Positions 56,819 through 64,000 of a DNA stretch of 64,000 nucleotides are shown in pieces. Location: contig OY969782.1 of assembly GCA_963703045.1 (NCBI GenBank), forward strand, positions 434,001 through 498,000. Reading direction: 5' to 3'. The notes beneath the pieces were generated by a model. The model was given only the letters and a program-made list of their open reading frames with translations. It was not told where the DNA came from and did no database searches. The DNA comes from Miltoncostaea sp963703045 (lineage in GTDB: Bacteria > Actinomycetota > Thermoleophilia > Miltoncostaeales > Miltoncostaeaceae). Within the stretch, counting starts at the first letter, position 1; every line of letters begins with the position of its first letter. Made by a program: the position numbers and the translations under genes.

Positions 56819-57590
56819 TCAGGCCGGCGTCGCCCGGCGTGCCATCGGCAGCCGCGCGCCCAGCAGGCCGATGTGCAGCGCTCGGAGCTCGGCGCCCGGG
56901 GCGCTGCCGAGCTCGTCGCGCAGCCGGCGCCGCAGGACGTCGTACACCCGCAGCGCCTCGGCGCCGTCGCCCTGGGCGACGAGCGTCTCCATGAGCAGCC
57001 GGTGGGCGCTCTCGCGGTAGGGGGCGAGCGCCACGAGCGTCCGCGCCGCGCGCTCGGCGGCGGGCAGCTCGGCGCCGCCGATGTGCAGGCTGGAGATCAC
57101 GACGCACGTCAGCGCGCGGGTGCGGACGTCCTCGACCCGGCGGCGCAGCTCGTCGATCCACGGGGCGTCCTGGCCCGGCAGGACGCCCCGGGCGGAGGTG
57201 CAGAGCGCGACCCGCGCGGGGCCGGCCGCGCCCGCCCAGTCGCCGAGCGCGATCGCCGACTCGGCCCGGTGGACGCCGAGGGACGCGTCCTCCAGGTCGA
57301 TCCGCACGCCGGGCGGCGCCAGCCGCAGCTCGGAGCGGCCCTGCAGCGCCCCCGGCCCGAGCGCCCCGCGCAGGCGCGACAGCAGCACGCTGAGGGCCGC
57401 GTCGGCCTTCGGCGGGATGTCGCCGGACCAGAGCGCCTCGACGAGCTCGTCGCGGCTGGCCGCCCGGGTGCGGTGCGCCGCGAGGTACGCGAGCAGACGC
57501 GGGCCCTGGCGTCCGGGGAGGCCGGCCTCCACGCGCCGGCCGTTGACCTCCGCGACCACCCGGCCGCAGATCTGGATGCGCACTGCCACA
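56819..57590 (-). CDS. SARP/BTAD-type transcriptional regulator
   Basis: Regulator of about 256 residues. An OmpR-type winged helix (RIQICGRVVAEVNGRRV, LLAYLAAHRTRAASRDELVEALW, LSVLLSRLRGALG) is followed by a bacterial transcriptional activation domain of TPR-like helices (ALTCVVISSLHIGG, TLVALAPYRESAHRLLMETLVAQGDGAEALRVYDVL). This is the minimal SARP layout without an ATPase. The GTG giving VAVRIQICG is used; the frame further upstream is not protein-like. Direct repeats in the divergent promoter region are candidate binding sites. It probably controls the methyltransferase-MOSC operon and/or itself. Confidence 0.88.
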
Positions 57591-57598
57591 GCGGGCCA

Positions 57599-57634
57599 CC
57601 AGGGTCGTCCAGGGTGCTGCCAACGTATCGCCAA
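57599..57634. promoter_or_regulatory. Direct-repeat cluster between SARP and methyltransferase genes
   Basis: CCAGGGT occurs at 57599 and 57609 (period 10), and GCCAA at 57619 and 57630 (period 11, TTGGC on the minus strand). SARP regulators bind tandem repeats of about 11-bp period, so these are candidate sites in the 109-bp divergent region. Confidence 0.45.
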
Positions 57635-57699
57635 GGCGCGGCCCGGACAATGGCGCGGCACCCGTCCCGGATGCGCACGCCGAACCGAGGAGGCCCACC

Positions 57700-58785
57700 G
57701 TGACCACCGCACCCCCGCCCCCCTCCCCGTCCATCGACGGCGACCGATTGATGGCGTTCGTCCACCGCGCGGTCGACGAGGTCGGCGCCGCCCTCAACAC
57801 CGCGCTCGTGGTGATGGGCGACGAGCTGGGCCTCTACCGGGCGATGGCCGGCGCCGGCCCCATCGATCCGCCCGAGCTGGCCGAGCGCGCCGGGATCGCC
57901 GAGCGCTACGCCCGGGAGTGGCTCAACGCTCAGGCGGCCGGCGGCTTCGTGACCTACGACCCCGCCACGGGGCGCTACGAGCTGCCGCCCGAGCACGCCG
58001 TCGCGCTGACCGACGAGAGCAGCCCGGCCTACCTGCCGGGGTTCTTCCAGATCGCCCTCGGCTCGGTGCTCGACGCGCCCCGCATCACCGAGGCCGCCCG
58101 GTCGGGCTCCGGGGTCGGCTGGCACGAGCACGGCCACGACGTCTTCGACGGATGCGAGCGCTTCTTCCGGCCGGGCTACAACGCCCACCTGCGGGACTCC
58201 TGGCTGCCGGCGCTCGACGGCGTCGTGCAGCGGCTGGAGCGTGGCGCGCGGGTCGCTGATGTGGGCTGCGGCCACGGGGCCTCGACGATCCTGATGGCGC
58301 AGGCGTACCCCCGCTCGACGTTCACGGGCATCGACTACCACGCGGGCTCGATCGAGAGCGCGCGCGCCCGCGCGGCGGCGGCCGGCCTCGGCGAGAGCGT
58401 CCGCTTCGAGGTGGCGCCCGCCCGGGCGATCCCCGGCGGGGACTTCGATCTCGTGACGATGTTCGACTGCCTGCACGACATGGGCGACCCGGTGGGCGCG
58501 GCCGCCGCCGTGCGCGAGGCCCTCGCCCCGGACGGCGTCTGGATGATCGTCGAGCCGGCCGCCGGCGACCGCGTCGAGGACAACCTCAACCCGGTCGGGC
58601 GCGCCTACTACGGCTTCTCGACCCTGCTCTGCACCCCCGCCTCGCTCGATCAGGAGGTCGGGCTCGCGCTCGGCGCCCAGGCCGGCGAGGCGCGGATCCG
58701 CGACGTCGCGACCGCGGGCGGGTTCACGCGCTTCCGTCGCGTCGCCGAGACGCCCTTCAACATCGTCTACGAGGCCCGTCCGTAG
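57700..58785 (+). CDS. SAM-dependent methyltransferase with N-terminal winged helix
   Basis: Methyltransferase of 361 residues resembling Rv2258c-type proteins: an N-terminal helical/winged-helix domain (RAVDEVGAALNTALVVMGDEL, IAERYAREWLNAQAAGGFV) and a class I catalytic domain (RVADVGCGHGASTILMAQ, FTGIDYHAGSIESARARA, FDLVTMFDCLHDMGD, GVWMIVEPAAGDRVEDN). The GTG follows GGAGG; the substrate is unknown. The MOSC gene starts at the base after its stop. Confidence 0.88.
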   Translation: MTTAPPPPSPSIDGDRLMAFVHRAVDEVGAALNTALVVMGDELGLYRAMAGAGPIDPPELAERAGIAERYAREWLNAQAAGGFVTYDPATGRYELPPEHAVALTDESSPAYLPGFFQIALGSVLDAPRITEAARSGSGVGWHEHGHDVFDGCERFFRPGYNAHLRDSWLPALDGVVQRLERGARVADVGCGHGASTILMAQAYPRSTFTGIDYHAGSIESARARAAAAGLGESVRFEVAPARAIPGGDFDLVTMFDCLHDMGDPVGAAAAVREALAPDGVWMIVEPAAGDRVEDNLNPVGRAYYGFSTLLCTPASLDQEVGLALGAQAGEARIRDVATAGGFTRFRRVAETPFNIVYEARP

Positions 58786-59448
58786 ATGGGCGTCGTCCGC
58801 GAGCGGGTCGTCTCGGTCAACGTCGGCGGGGTGCGGACGCTCACCCACGGCGAGCAGACGGTGACGAGCGGGATCGTGAAGCGCCCCGCCGACGGCCGGC
58901 TGACCCTGCGCGCGCACGGGCTCGACGGCGACGCCCAGGCCGACCTCGCCGTGCACGGCGGGCCCGAGCGGGCGGCCTACCTCTACTCGGCCGACGACCT
59001 GGCGTGGTGGGGCGGCGAGCTCGGTCGCCCCGTCCCGCCGGGCACCCTCGGGGAGAACATCACCGTGACGGGCCTGCGCGACGACGACGTGCTGATCGGC
59101 GACCTGATCCGCGTCGGCGGCGCGCTCGTGCAGCCGACGAGCCCCCGCGTGCCATGCGTCAAGCTCGGGGTGCGGATGGGCGACCACCGATTCCCCGCGC
59201 GCTTCCGCGAGGCGGGCCGCTGCGGCTTCTACGTGCGGGTGCTCGAGGAGGGGGCGGTCGCCGCCGGGGATCCGGTCGAGGTCGTCGCACGCGATCCGGC
59301 GGGGTTCAGCATCGCCGATCTCAATGGCCTGTTCGTCGGACGCGGACGGGATCGGGAGGCGCTGCTCCGCGCCCTCGGCGCGGCGGCCCTGCCCGAGAGC
59401 TGGCGCCGGTGGTGCGCCGAGCGGCTGGCCGAGGTCGACGCCGCCTGA
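58786..59448 (+). CDS. MOSC-domain protein (YiiM-like)
   Basis: MOSC sulfur-carrier-type protein of 220 residues: SVNVGGVRTL, GLDGDAQADLAVHGGPERAAYLYS, PGTLGENITVTGL, the conserved cysteine in SPRVPCVKLGVRMG, FREAGRCGFYVRVL. YiiM-like members bind molybdenum cofactor and reduce hydroxylated substrates, or detoxify N-hydroxy bases. Start ATG is abutted to the upstream stop with no spacer. Confidence 0.88.
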   Translation: MGVVRERVVSVNVGGVRTLTHGEQTVTSGIVKRPADGRLTLRAHGLDGDAQADLAVHGGPERAAYLYSADDLAWWGGELGRPVPPGTLGENITVTGLRDDDVLIGDLIRVGGALVQPTSPRVPCVKLGVRMGDHRFPARFREAGRCGFYVRVLEEGAVAAGDPVEVVARDPAGFSIADLNGLFVGRGRDREALLRALGAAALPESWRRWCAERLAEVDAA

Positions 59449-59535
59449 GGAGTGTTCCGGCGGCCGTGGCGCCGGTTGGCGACGGGGCGCGCGCGGGTAT
59501 CGACCCTGCGCCGTCCCCCGACCGAAAGGGCGCTC

Positions 59536-60099
59536 ATGTCCGAGAAGAACACGGTGGTCCGCTCGCTGCACGACCTCGGCCTCGCCGCGTGGTTCGGCGG
59601 CTCGCTGATGGGCGCGATCGGCCTGAACGGGGCCGCCGGCGAAGCCTCGGACCCCGCCGACGCGCCGCGCATCGCGAGCGCCGGTTGGGCGCGCTGGACG
59701 CCCGTCAGCGCCGCGGCGATCGGCCTCCATCTCGCGGGCGGCCTGGCCCTGCTCGCCGCCAACCGCACCCGGGTGCGCCACCAGCCCGGCGCCGGCGCGA
59801 CCTCGGCGGCGAAGACGGCCCTCACGGTCGCGGCCCTCGCCTCGACCGTCTACAGCGGCAAGCTGGGGCGCGACATCGCCTCGGCCGGGCGCGTGCCGGC
59901 CGAGGGGGGCACGGTGCCCTCGGAGTCCACCCCGCGCGACGTGCGCGAGGCGATGGACCGTCAGCGCATCATGCAGTGGGTCACCCCCGCGCTCACCGGT
60001 GGCGTGATCGTGCTGGCCGCGCTCCAGGGAGAGCAGCAGCGCCCCGTCGCGACGGTCGGCAGCCTCGGCAGAGCGGCGCGCGGGGCGCTTCCGTTCTAG
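59536..60099 (+). CDS. Hypothetical membrane protein
   Basis: Integral membrane protein of 187 residues with about four hydrophobic segments: AAWFGGSLMGAIGLNGAAG, WTPVSAAAIGLHLAGGLALLAA, TALTVAALASTVYSGKLG and WVTPALTGGVIVLAALQG. The pattern of Gly-rich helices and DRQRIMQWVTP before the last one recurs in many actinobacterial proteins without assigned function. ATG start; GAAAGGG lies seven bases upstream. Confidence 0.7.
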   Translation: MSEKNTVVRSLHDLGLAAWFGGSLMGAIGLNGAAGEASDPADAPRIASAGWARWTPVSAAAIGLHLAGGLALLAANRTRVRHQPGAGATSAAKTALTVAALASTVYSGKLGRDIASAGRVPAEGGTVPSESTPRDVREAMDRQRIMQWVTPALTGGVIVLAALQGEQQRPVATVGSLGRAARGALPF

Positions 60100-60137
60100 G
60101 GGCGGGCGGGGACGCGGCGCCCGCCGCAGCACGTGGT

Positions 60138-60166
60138 GCGTCCACGCCGCCTCCGGGCGTGGACGC
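60138..60166 (+). terminator. Eleven-bp perfect hairpin after the membrane protein gene
   Basis: GCGTCCACGCC pairs perfectly with GGCGTGGACGC around a seven-base loop, about 40 bases after the stop. No U-tract follows, so it is a GC-type terminator candidate. Confidence 0.55.
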
Positions 60167-60263
60167 CGGGGCCGGGAGGGGACGAGGATGAGCGCAGCCG
60201 CGGGGCGTCGGCGAGGTCGCCGGGCACGGCGGCGAGATCCGCCATCCCGATCCCGGAGGAGCC

Positions 60264-60908
60264 ATGCGAGGACTCACCAGGTTCCGGCCATCACCGGCGA
60301 TGCTCGTCGCGTTCGTCGCGCTCGTCGCCGCCACCGCGGGCGGGGCGATCGCGGCCGATGCGCTCGTGACGAGCGCGGGGGTCAAGAACAACTCGCTCAC
60401 GGGCGCCGACATCAGGAACAACTCGATCTCGGGCGCCGACATCAGGAACCGGAGCATCGGTCCGGCCGACCTCACGGCGGCCGCCCGCGGCCGCTCCGGC
60501 CCCGCCGGACCGGCCGGCGCCGCGGGCCCCGCCGGCCCGGCCGGAGCCCCCGGCCCGAGCGCGGGCTTCGCGTACGACTCGGGCCCGAGCGACCTCGCCT
60601 GGAACGACCTGGACCAGGTGGTCGCGACGCTGCCCCTGCCGGCGGGGAACTACGTGCTGTCGGCGAAGGTGCTCGCCACGAACGACGGCGCGCTGGTGAC
60701 GGTGTCGTGCAACCTCTCCCTCGGGCAGAGCGTGATCGACACGGCGTTCCCGCTCTCGCTCGACACGACCGACCGCGACTACTTCCCGCTCTCGGGTCGC
60801 GGCAGCCTCGCGGCGGCCGGATCGGTCGCCGTGACGTGCAACGGCGGCCCGTCGGGGCACTTCCGCGACCGCCAGATCGAGGCGATCCAGGTGGGGTCGC
60901 TGCCGTAG
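60264..60908 (+). CDS. Secreted collagen-like protein with pentapeptide-type repeats
   Basis: Exported protein of 214 residues. Signal segment MLVAFVALVAATAGGAIAA is followed by tandem decapeptides (KNNSLTGADI, RNNSISGADI, RNRSIGPADL) of pentapeptide-repeat character, then Gly-X-Y triplets (RSGPAGPAGAAGPAGPAG), then a beta-rich C-terminal domain (NYVLSAKVLATND, VTVSCNLSLG, GSVAVTCNGGPSG). The repeat-collagen-head layout fits a trimeric surface fibre. The ATG follows GGAGGAG. It differs from the gene at 4880, but shares the layout. Confidence 0.8.
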   Translation: MRGLTRFRPSPAMLVAFVALVAATAGGAIAADALVTSAGVKNNSLTGADIRNNSISGADIRNRSIGPADLTAAARGRSGPAGPAGAAGPAGPAGAPGPSAGFAYDSGPSDLAWNDLDQVVATLPLPAGNYVLSAKVLATNDGALVTVSCNLSLGQSVIDTAFPLSLDTTDRDYFPLSGRGSLAAAGSVAVTCNGGPSGHFRDRQIEAIQVGSLP

Positions 60909-60920
60909 GGCACGCCGGAT

Positions 60921-60961
60921 CGTCCCGCGCCCGCCGGCATCACGCCGGCGGGCGCGGGACG
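60921..60961. terminator. 17-bp perfect hairpin, bidirectional terminator
   Basis: Arms 60921-60937 and 60945-60961 are exact inverted copies (CGTCCCGCGCCCGCCGG and its complement) around a seven-base loop, between the converging collagen-like and lipoprotein genes. It is the strongest hairpin I found in the window. Confidence 0.75.
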
Positions 60962-60969
60962 GGTGCTCG

Positions 60970-61902
60970 TCAGCCCGGCTGCAGGCGATCGATGAGCGCC
61001 TGGTTCTCACCGCGGAACGACGACTCGTACTCGGGTCGCACCACGGCCTCGACCGGAGTGATGTGCTCGTCCTCGCACGCGATGTCGGCACCGACGACCT
61101 GGACCTCGTAGGTCTGGACGGCCTGGAGCGCCGCCCGGTCGTAGCCGGCGCCGGGGTCGGGCGGGGCGGTCGCACCCGGTTCGACCCCGGGCACGACCTC
61201 CTGGAAGCGCTCGAGCACGTCGCCGTCGATCTCGTCGGGCTCCTCGAACTCGTAGCCGCCCTCGGCCATGCACGCCACCCAGGCCTCGTTGGCGCGGACC
61301 ATCCGCTGGTCGGCGGCGATCTGCTCGTCGAGCTCGTCGAGCTTGCCCTGCAGGGTCGTCAGGGTCGCGGCTCCGCCGAAGACCGTCTCGGTCGAGTCCT
61401 TGGTGCACCCTCCGAGCTCGGTGAAGTCGCCCGAGTCGACGGCCTGGGCGAAGGTGAGCCCGGTGCTCTCGCCCCAGAGGGTGCGGTCGTACGCCCCGCG
61501 GTCGGCCGCGCGCAGCCCCGCCCGGATCGCCGCGTTGGGGTCGGTGCTCTCGCCTCCTCGGCCGAAGAGGGTGCTGATGCCGTACCCGAACTGCTCGTTG
61601 AACTCGTCCTCGCTCAGGCGCGTCGAGCCCGTGATGGCCGCCCGCTGCGCCAGGGGGTCAACCGGCACGTACTCGAAGCCCTGCGCCGCCATGCACTGCT
61701 GGATGGCGGCCTCGACCCGCGTCTGACGCTCCGCGATGCCCGCGGCGTCGAAGCCGATCTGGTCCTCGACCGAGCCGTCGCCCCGCGGCTCGGCGGCCGC
61801 CGAGCCGCCGTCACCGCCGCAGGCGGACACGGCGAGCGCCGCCGCGGCGATCACCAGCGCGAGGGCCGACCGGAGGACCCGCCCGGGAGGTGCGTGCGTC
61901 AT
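60970..61902 (-). CDS. Lipoprotein linked to the MacB-type transporter
   Basis: Exported lipoprotein of 310 residues: ALALVIAAAALAVSAC with lipobox Cys 28, then EDQIGFDAAGIAERQTRVEAAIQQCMAAQGFEY, RLSEDEFNEQFGYGIST, a helical GKLDELDEQIAADQRM, and several Cys that may pair. I do not recognise a function. ATG at 61902 follows AAAGGA; an ATG six codons earlier is possible. It lies 20 bp after the permease and may be a substrate or partner of the exporter. Confidence 0.75.
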   Translation of the reverse strand: MTHAPPGRVLRSALALVIAAAALAVSACGGDGGSAAAEPRGDGSVEDQIGFDAAGIAERQTRVEAAIQQCMAAQGFEYVPVDPLAQRAAITGSTRLSEDEFNEQFGYGISTLFGRGGESTDPNAAIRAGLRAADRGAYDRTLWGESTGLTFAQAVDSGDFTELGGCTKDSTETVFGGAATLTTLQGKLDELDEQIAADQRMVRANEAWVACMAEGGYEFEEPDEIDGDVLERFQEVVPGVEPGATAPPDPGAGYDRAALQAVQTYEVQVVGADIACEDEHITPVEAVVRPEYESSFRGENQALIDRLQPG

Positions 61903-61922
61903 GTCCGTTCCTTTCGCCATGG

Positions 61923-63189
61923 TCAGGTTCCGGAGCGCAGCGCCTCGACCGGCTGGAGCGAGGCCGCGCGGAGTGATGGATAGGTGCCGGACAGGAGGCC
62001 GACGATGCCGCCGGCCACGGGCGCGAGCAGCGGCACCCAGGGGTCGAGGACCGGCGTCCAGGTGCGACCGGCCGCGACGGCGACGACGACCAGCACGCCG
62101 AGGCTGGCGCCGACGATCCCGCCGAGGATCCCCATCACCGTGCTCTCGAGGAGGAACTGCGCGGCGATGTGGCGACGCCCGGCGCCGAGGGCCCGCCGCA
62201 GGCCGATCTCGCCTGTTCGCTCGAGCACCGAGACCAGGGTGACGTTGGCGATGCCGAGCGCGCCGACGAGCAGCGAGACCCCGCCGAGCAGGAGGAAGAG
62301 CGCGTTGAGGTCGTTCTCGACGTTGCCGCGCAGCGTCTCGGGACTCGGGGGCGCCGCGACCCGCAGCAGGCCCGAGGCCTCCGGGCTGAGGGCGCGCGGC
62401 GCCTCGCGCACCACCGCCTCGACCGCGCCGATGCGCGTCTCGATCTGCGCGGCGCCCGGCGCGGCGAGGCCGAACTCCGCGCGCGCCGTGCCCTCGGGGA
62501 TGATCGCCGAGCCGAGCAGCGAGGCCTGTCGATCGACCTTCCCGATCAGGCCGACCACGAGGTAGAGCCGGTCGCCGATGTAGACCCCGGGCTGCGCGTC
62601 GACGCGGCTCACCCCGAGGCGCGCGGCGGCGTTGACCCCCAGCACCATGACCCGGTCGCCGCGCTCGGAGTGACGCCGGTCGGGCAGGCGCCCGGCGGCC
62701 AGCTCGGCGCGGACGGCGCGCCAGAGTCCCGGCGATGCGGCCTTGAGGGGCAACTGCACCTCGGTCTGGCCGCGCGGGTCGTTCACGGGCACCGAGTGCA
62801 GGAGCGCGCCGCGGGCGTCGACGTCCGACAGGGTGCCGGCGGCCACGACGCCGTTGAGTCGTCGCAGCCGCTCCTCCGCGTCCCAGGGGATCGCCGTCGC
62901 GGCCGCGCCCGTGCCGTGCGCGGCGAGCGGCGTCACGACCACGTCGGTCGCGGCGACCTCGTCGAACCTGCCCACGATCTGGTTCGCGGCCGTCGAACGA
63001 GAGCCCGAGTGTCGCCACGAGGGCGGCCACCCCCACCACCGTGCCGAGCACCGTGAGGGCGACGCGCGCCGGGCGGGCGAGCAGACCCGCGGCCGCCTCG
63101 ACCAGCAGGTCGCGCGCCGACAGGCGCGAGCCCGACTCGCGGAGGGACGGCACGGGGCCGCGACGGCGCCCTCTCGGCCGCCGTCTCAC
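61923..63189 (-). CDS. MacB-type ABC transporter permease (one apparent frameshift)
   Basis: FtsX/MacB-like permease with four expected membrane segments. The first (RVALTVLGTVVGVAALVATLGLS) is before a frame change near 62998. A large extracytoplasmic domain (VVTPLAAHGTG, GVNAAARLGVSRV, GDRLYLVVGLIGKV) comes next. The C-terminal three membrane segments (FLLLGGVSLLVGALGIANV, TVMGILGGIVGASLGVLVV, LLAPVAGGIVGLLSG) carry ERTGEIGLRRALGA and end YPSLRAASLQPVEALR. Removing one base gives LSFTAANQIVGRFDEV; the length is one over a multiple of three. The GTG overlaps the ATPase stop as GTGA. Confidence 0.85.
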
Positions 63190-63962
63190 CGCGACGTCTC
63201 CGCGAGACGGCCGTCGATGATGCCGACCTCGCGGCGCGCCCGCCGCGCGACCTCCTCGTCATGGGTCACCACGACGATGGTCAGCCCGTCGGCTCCGAGC
63301 TCCTCGAACAGCCGCAGCACCGACTCGGTGTTGGCGGAGTCCAGGTTGCCCGTGGGCTCGTCGCAGAGCAGGAAGCTCGGAGAGCCCATGAGCGCGCGTG
63401 CGATCGCGACCCGCTGGCGCTGGCCGCCCGACAGGCGGGTCGGGACGAAGTCCGCCCTGTCCGCGAGTCCCACGCGGGCGAGCGCCGCCATCGAGCGCTC
63501 GCGACGTCCCGCCCGGGGGCGCCCGAGGTAGACCTCGGCGAGCATCACGTTGTCGACGGCACTGCGGTGCGAGAGCAGGTGGAACGTCTGGAAGACGAAC
63601 CCGATGCGCCCCCCGCGGAGTGCCGCGCGCTCACGGTCGCCGAGCGTGTCGACCTCGATGCCGTCGATGCGGTAGCTGCCGGCGGTCTGCTGGTCGAGGC
63701 AGCCGAGGACGTTCAGGAGGGTCGACTTGCCCGATCCCGACGGTCCCACGACGGCGATGAAATCGCCCCGCTCGATGACCAGGTCGACGTCGCGGAGGGC
63801 GTGGACCGGGGGCACGGCGTCGTAGGTGCGCCACAGGCCGCGCATCTCGACCACCGGCGCGCCGGGCGTCGGCGCGACCGGGCCGCTCGCGCCGTCCTCG
63901 TCGGGTCGTCCGGCCCGGCGACCGAGCGGGCGTCGCCGGCGCGCCGTCGCGTCGGGGCTCAC
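63186..63962 (-). CDS. ABC transporter ATP-binding protein (MacB/LolD type)
   Basis: ATPase of 258 residues: Walker A VVGPSGSGKSTLLNVLG, Q-loop FVFQTFHLLSHRSAVDNV, signature LSGGQRQRVAIARAL, Walker B FLLCDEPTGNLDS and the switch His in VVVTHDEE. The first 35 residues are a basic, Pro-rich extension before VVEMRGLWRTY. Energises the adjacent permease for export across the membrane. GTG start overlaps the stop of a partial upstream gene. Confidence 0.93.
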   Translation of the reverse strand: MSPDATARRRRPLGRRAGRPDEDGASGPVAPTPGAPVVEMRGLWRTYDAVPPVHALRDVDLVIERGDFIAVVGPSGSGKSTLLNVLGCLDQQTAGSYRIDGIEVDTLGDRERAALRGGRIGFVFQTFHLLSHRSAVDNVMLAEVYLGRPRAGRRERSMAALARVGLADRADFVPTRLSGGQRQRVAIARALMGSPSFLLCDEPTGNLDSANTESVLRLFEELGADGLTIVVVTHDEEVARRARREVGIIDGRLAETSR

Positions 63963-64000
63963 GGCGCACCCGACGGCGACGTCACCGCGCCCGGGGCGGT
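63959..64000 (-). CDS. 3' end of an upstream gene (probably a membrane-fusion adapter)
   Basis: Only the last 13 codons are visible (TAPGAVTSPSGAP) before a TGA overlapping the ATPase GTG. In MacB operons this place is usually held by the MacA-like adapter; the fragment itself carries no signature. Confidence 0.3.
   Translation of the reverse strand, partial: TAPGAVTSPSGAP

Noticed and set aside
57109..60132. Minus-strand 1,007-codon frame
   Set aside because: Antisense to methyltransferase, MOSC and membrane protein genes; no recognisable domain outside its overlap with the SARP region.

Overview
The window is very GC-rich and gene-dense and reads as chromosomal DNA of a deep-branching actinobacterium. 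Thermoleophilia / Solirubrobacterales is the best guess. Reasons: an actinobacterial integration host factor (mIHF) next to gmk; the blocks rnj-dapA-ftsK and rimP-nusA-ylxR-infB-ylxP-rbfA-nrnA-truB-ribF; a PyrR-led pyrimidine operon; secreted Gly-X-Y (collagen-like) proteins; and many start codons lying 6-9 nt downstream of a TAnnnT -10 hexamer (leaderless transcripts). This placement is inferred from gene content and order, not from a database search.

Layout. 1-15 kb: end of ftsK, superoxide dismutase, a broken PadR regulator, rnj, dapA, a collagen-like secreted protein, a flavin oxidoreductase, a cupin, pyruvate carboxylase, dapB, a histidine phosphatase, glyoxalase, a small winged-helix gene behind a perfect LexA box, and an MDR reductase. 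Many of these are interrupted by frameshifts. 15-31 kb: M16 protease-pnp-rpsO, an exported amidase with a small coupled partner, then the translation/transcription operon from rimP to ribF with a terminator hairpin in its leader. 31-38 kb: a transglutaminase/DUF58/MoxR operon and coaBC-gmk-mIHF. 38-46 kb: pyrR-pyrB-pyrC-(isochorismatase)-carA-carB with a PyrR box and a 14-residue leader peptide. 46-50 kb: RNase Z, a phosphoesterase, a methyltransferase/TetR pair, an HD protein and tRNA-Arg(CCG).

50.1-56.4 kb is the accessory part. It holds five codirectional genes whose products all appear exported: an animal-type heme peroxidase, a small lipoprotein, two YHYH-domain lipoproteins and a HupE/UreJ-type membrane transporter with a canonical EF-hand loop. 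I read this as one extracytoplasmic metal- or redox-handling cassette. It is the best candidate here for an undescribed system. 56.6-64 kb: a DUF1059 protein, a SARP/BTAD regulator with direct repeats in its promoter region, a methyltransferase-MOSC pair, a membrane protein, a second collagen-like protein, and a MacB-type ABC exporter with a lipoprotein downstream.

Caution: wherever I could resolve the reading, the frameshifts amount to one extra base (with one exception), and most lie before 15 kb. This looks more like assembly error than decay, so frameshifted genes are annotated as single genes spanning the break.
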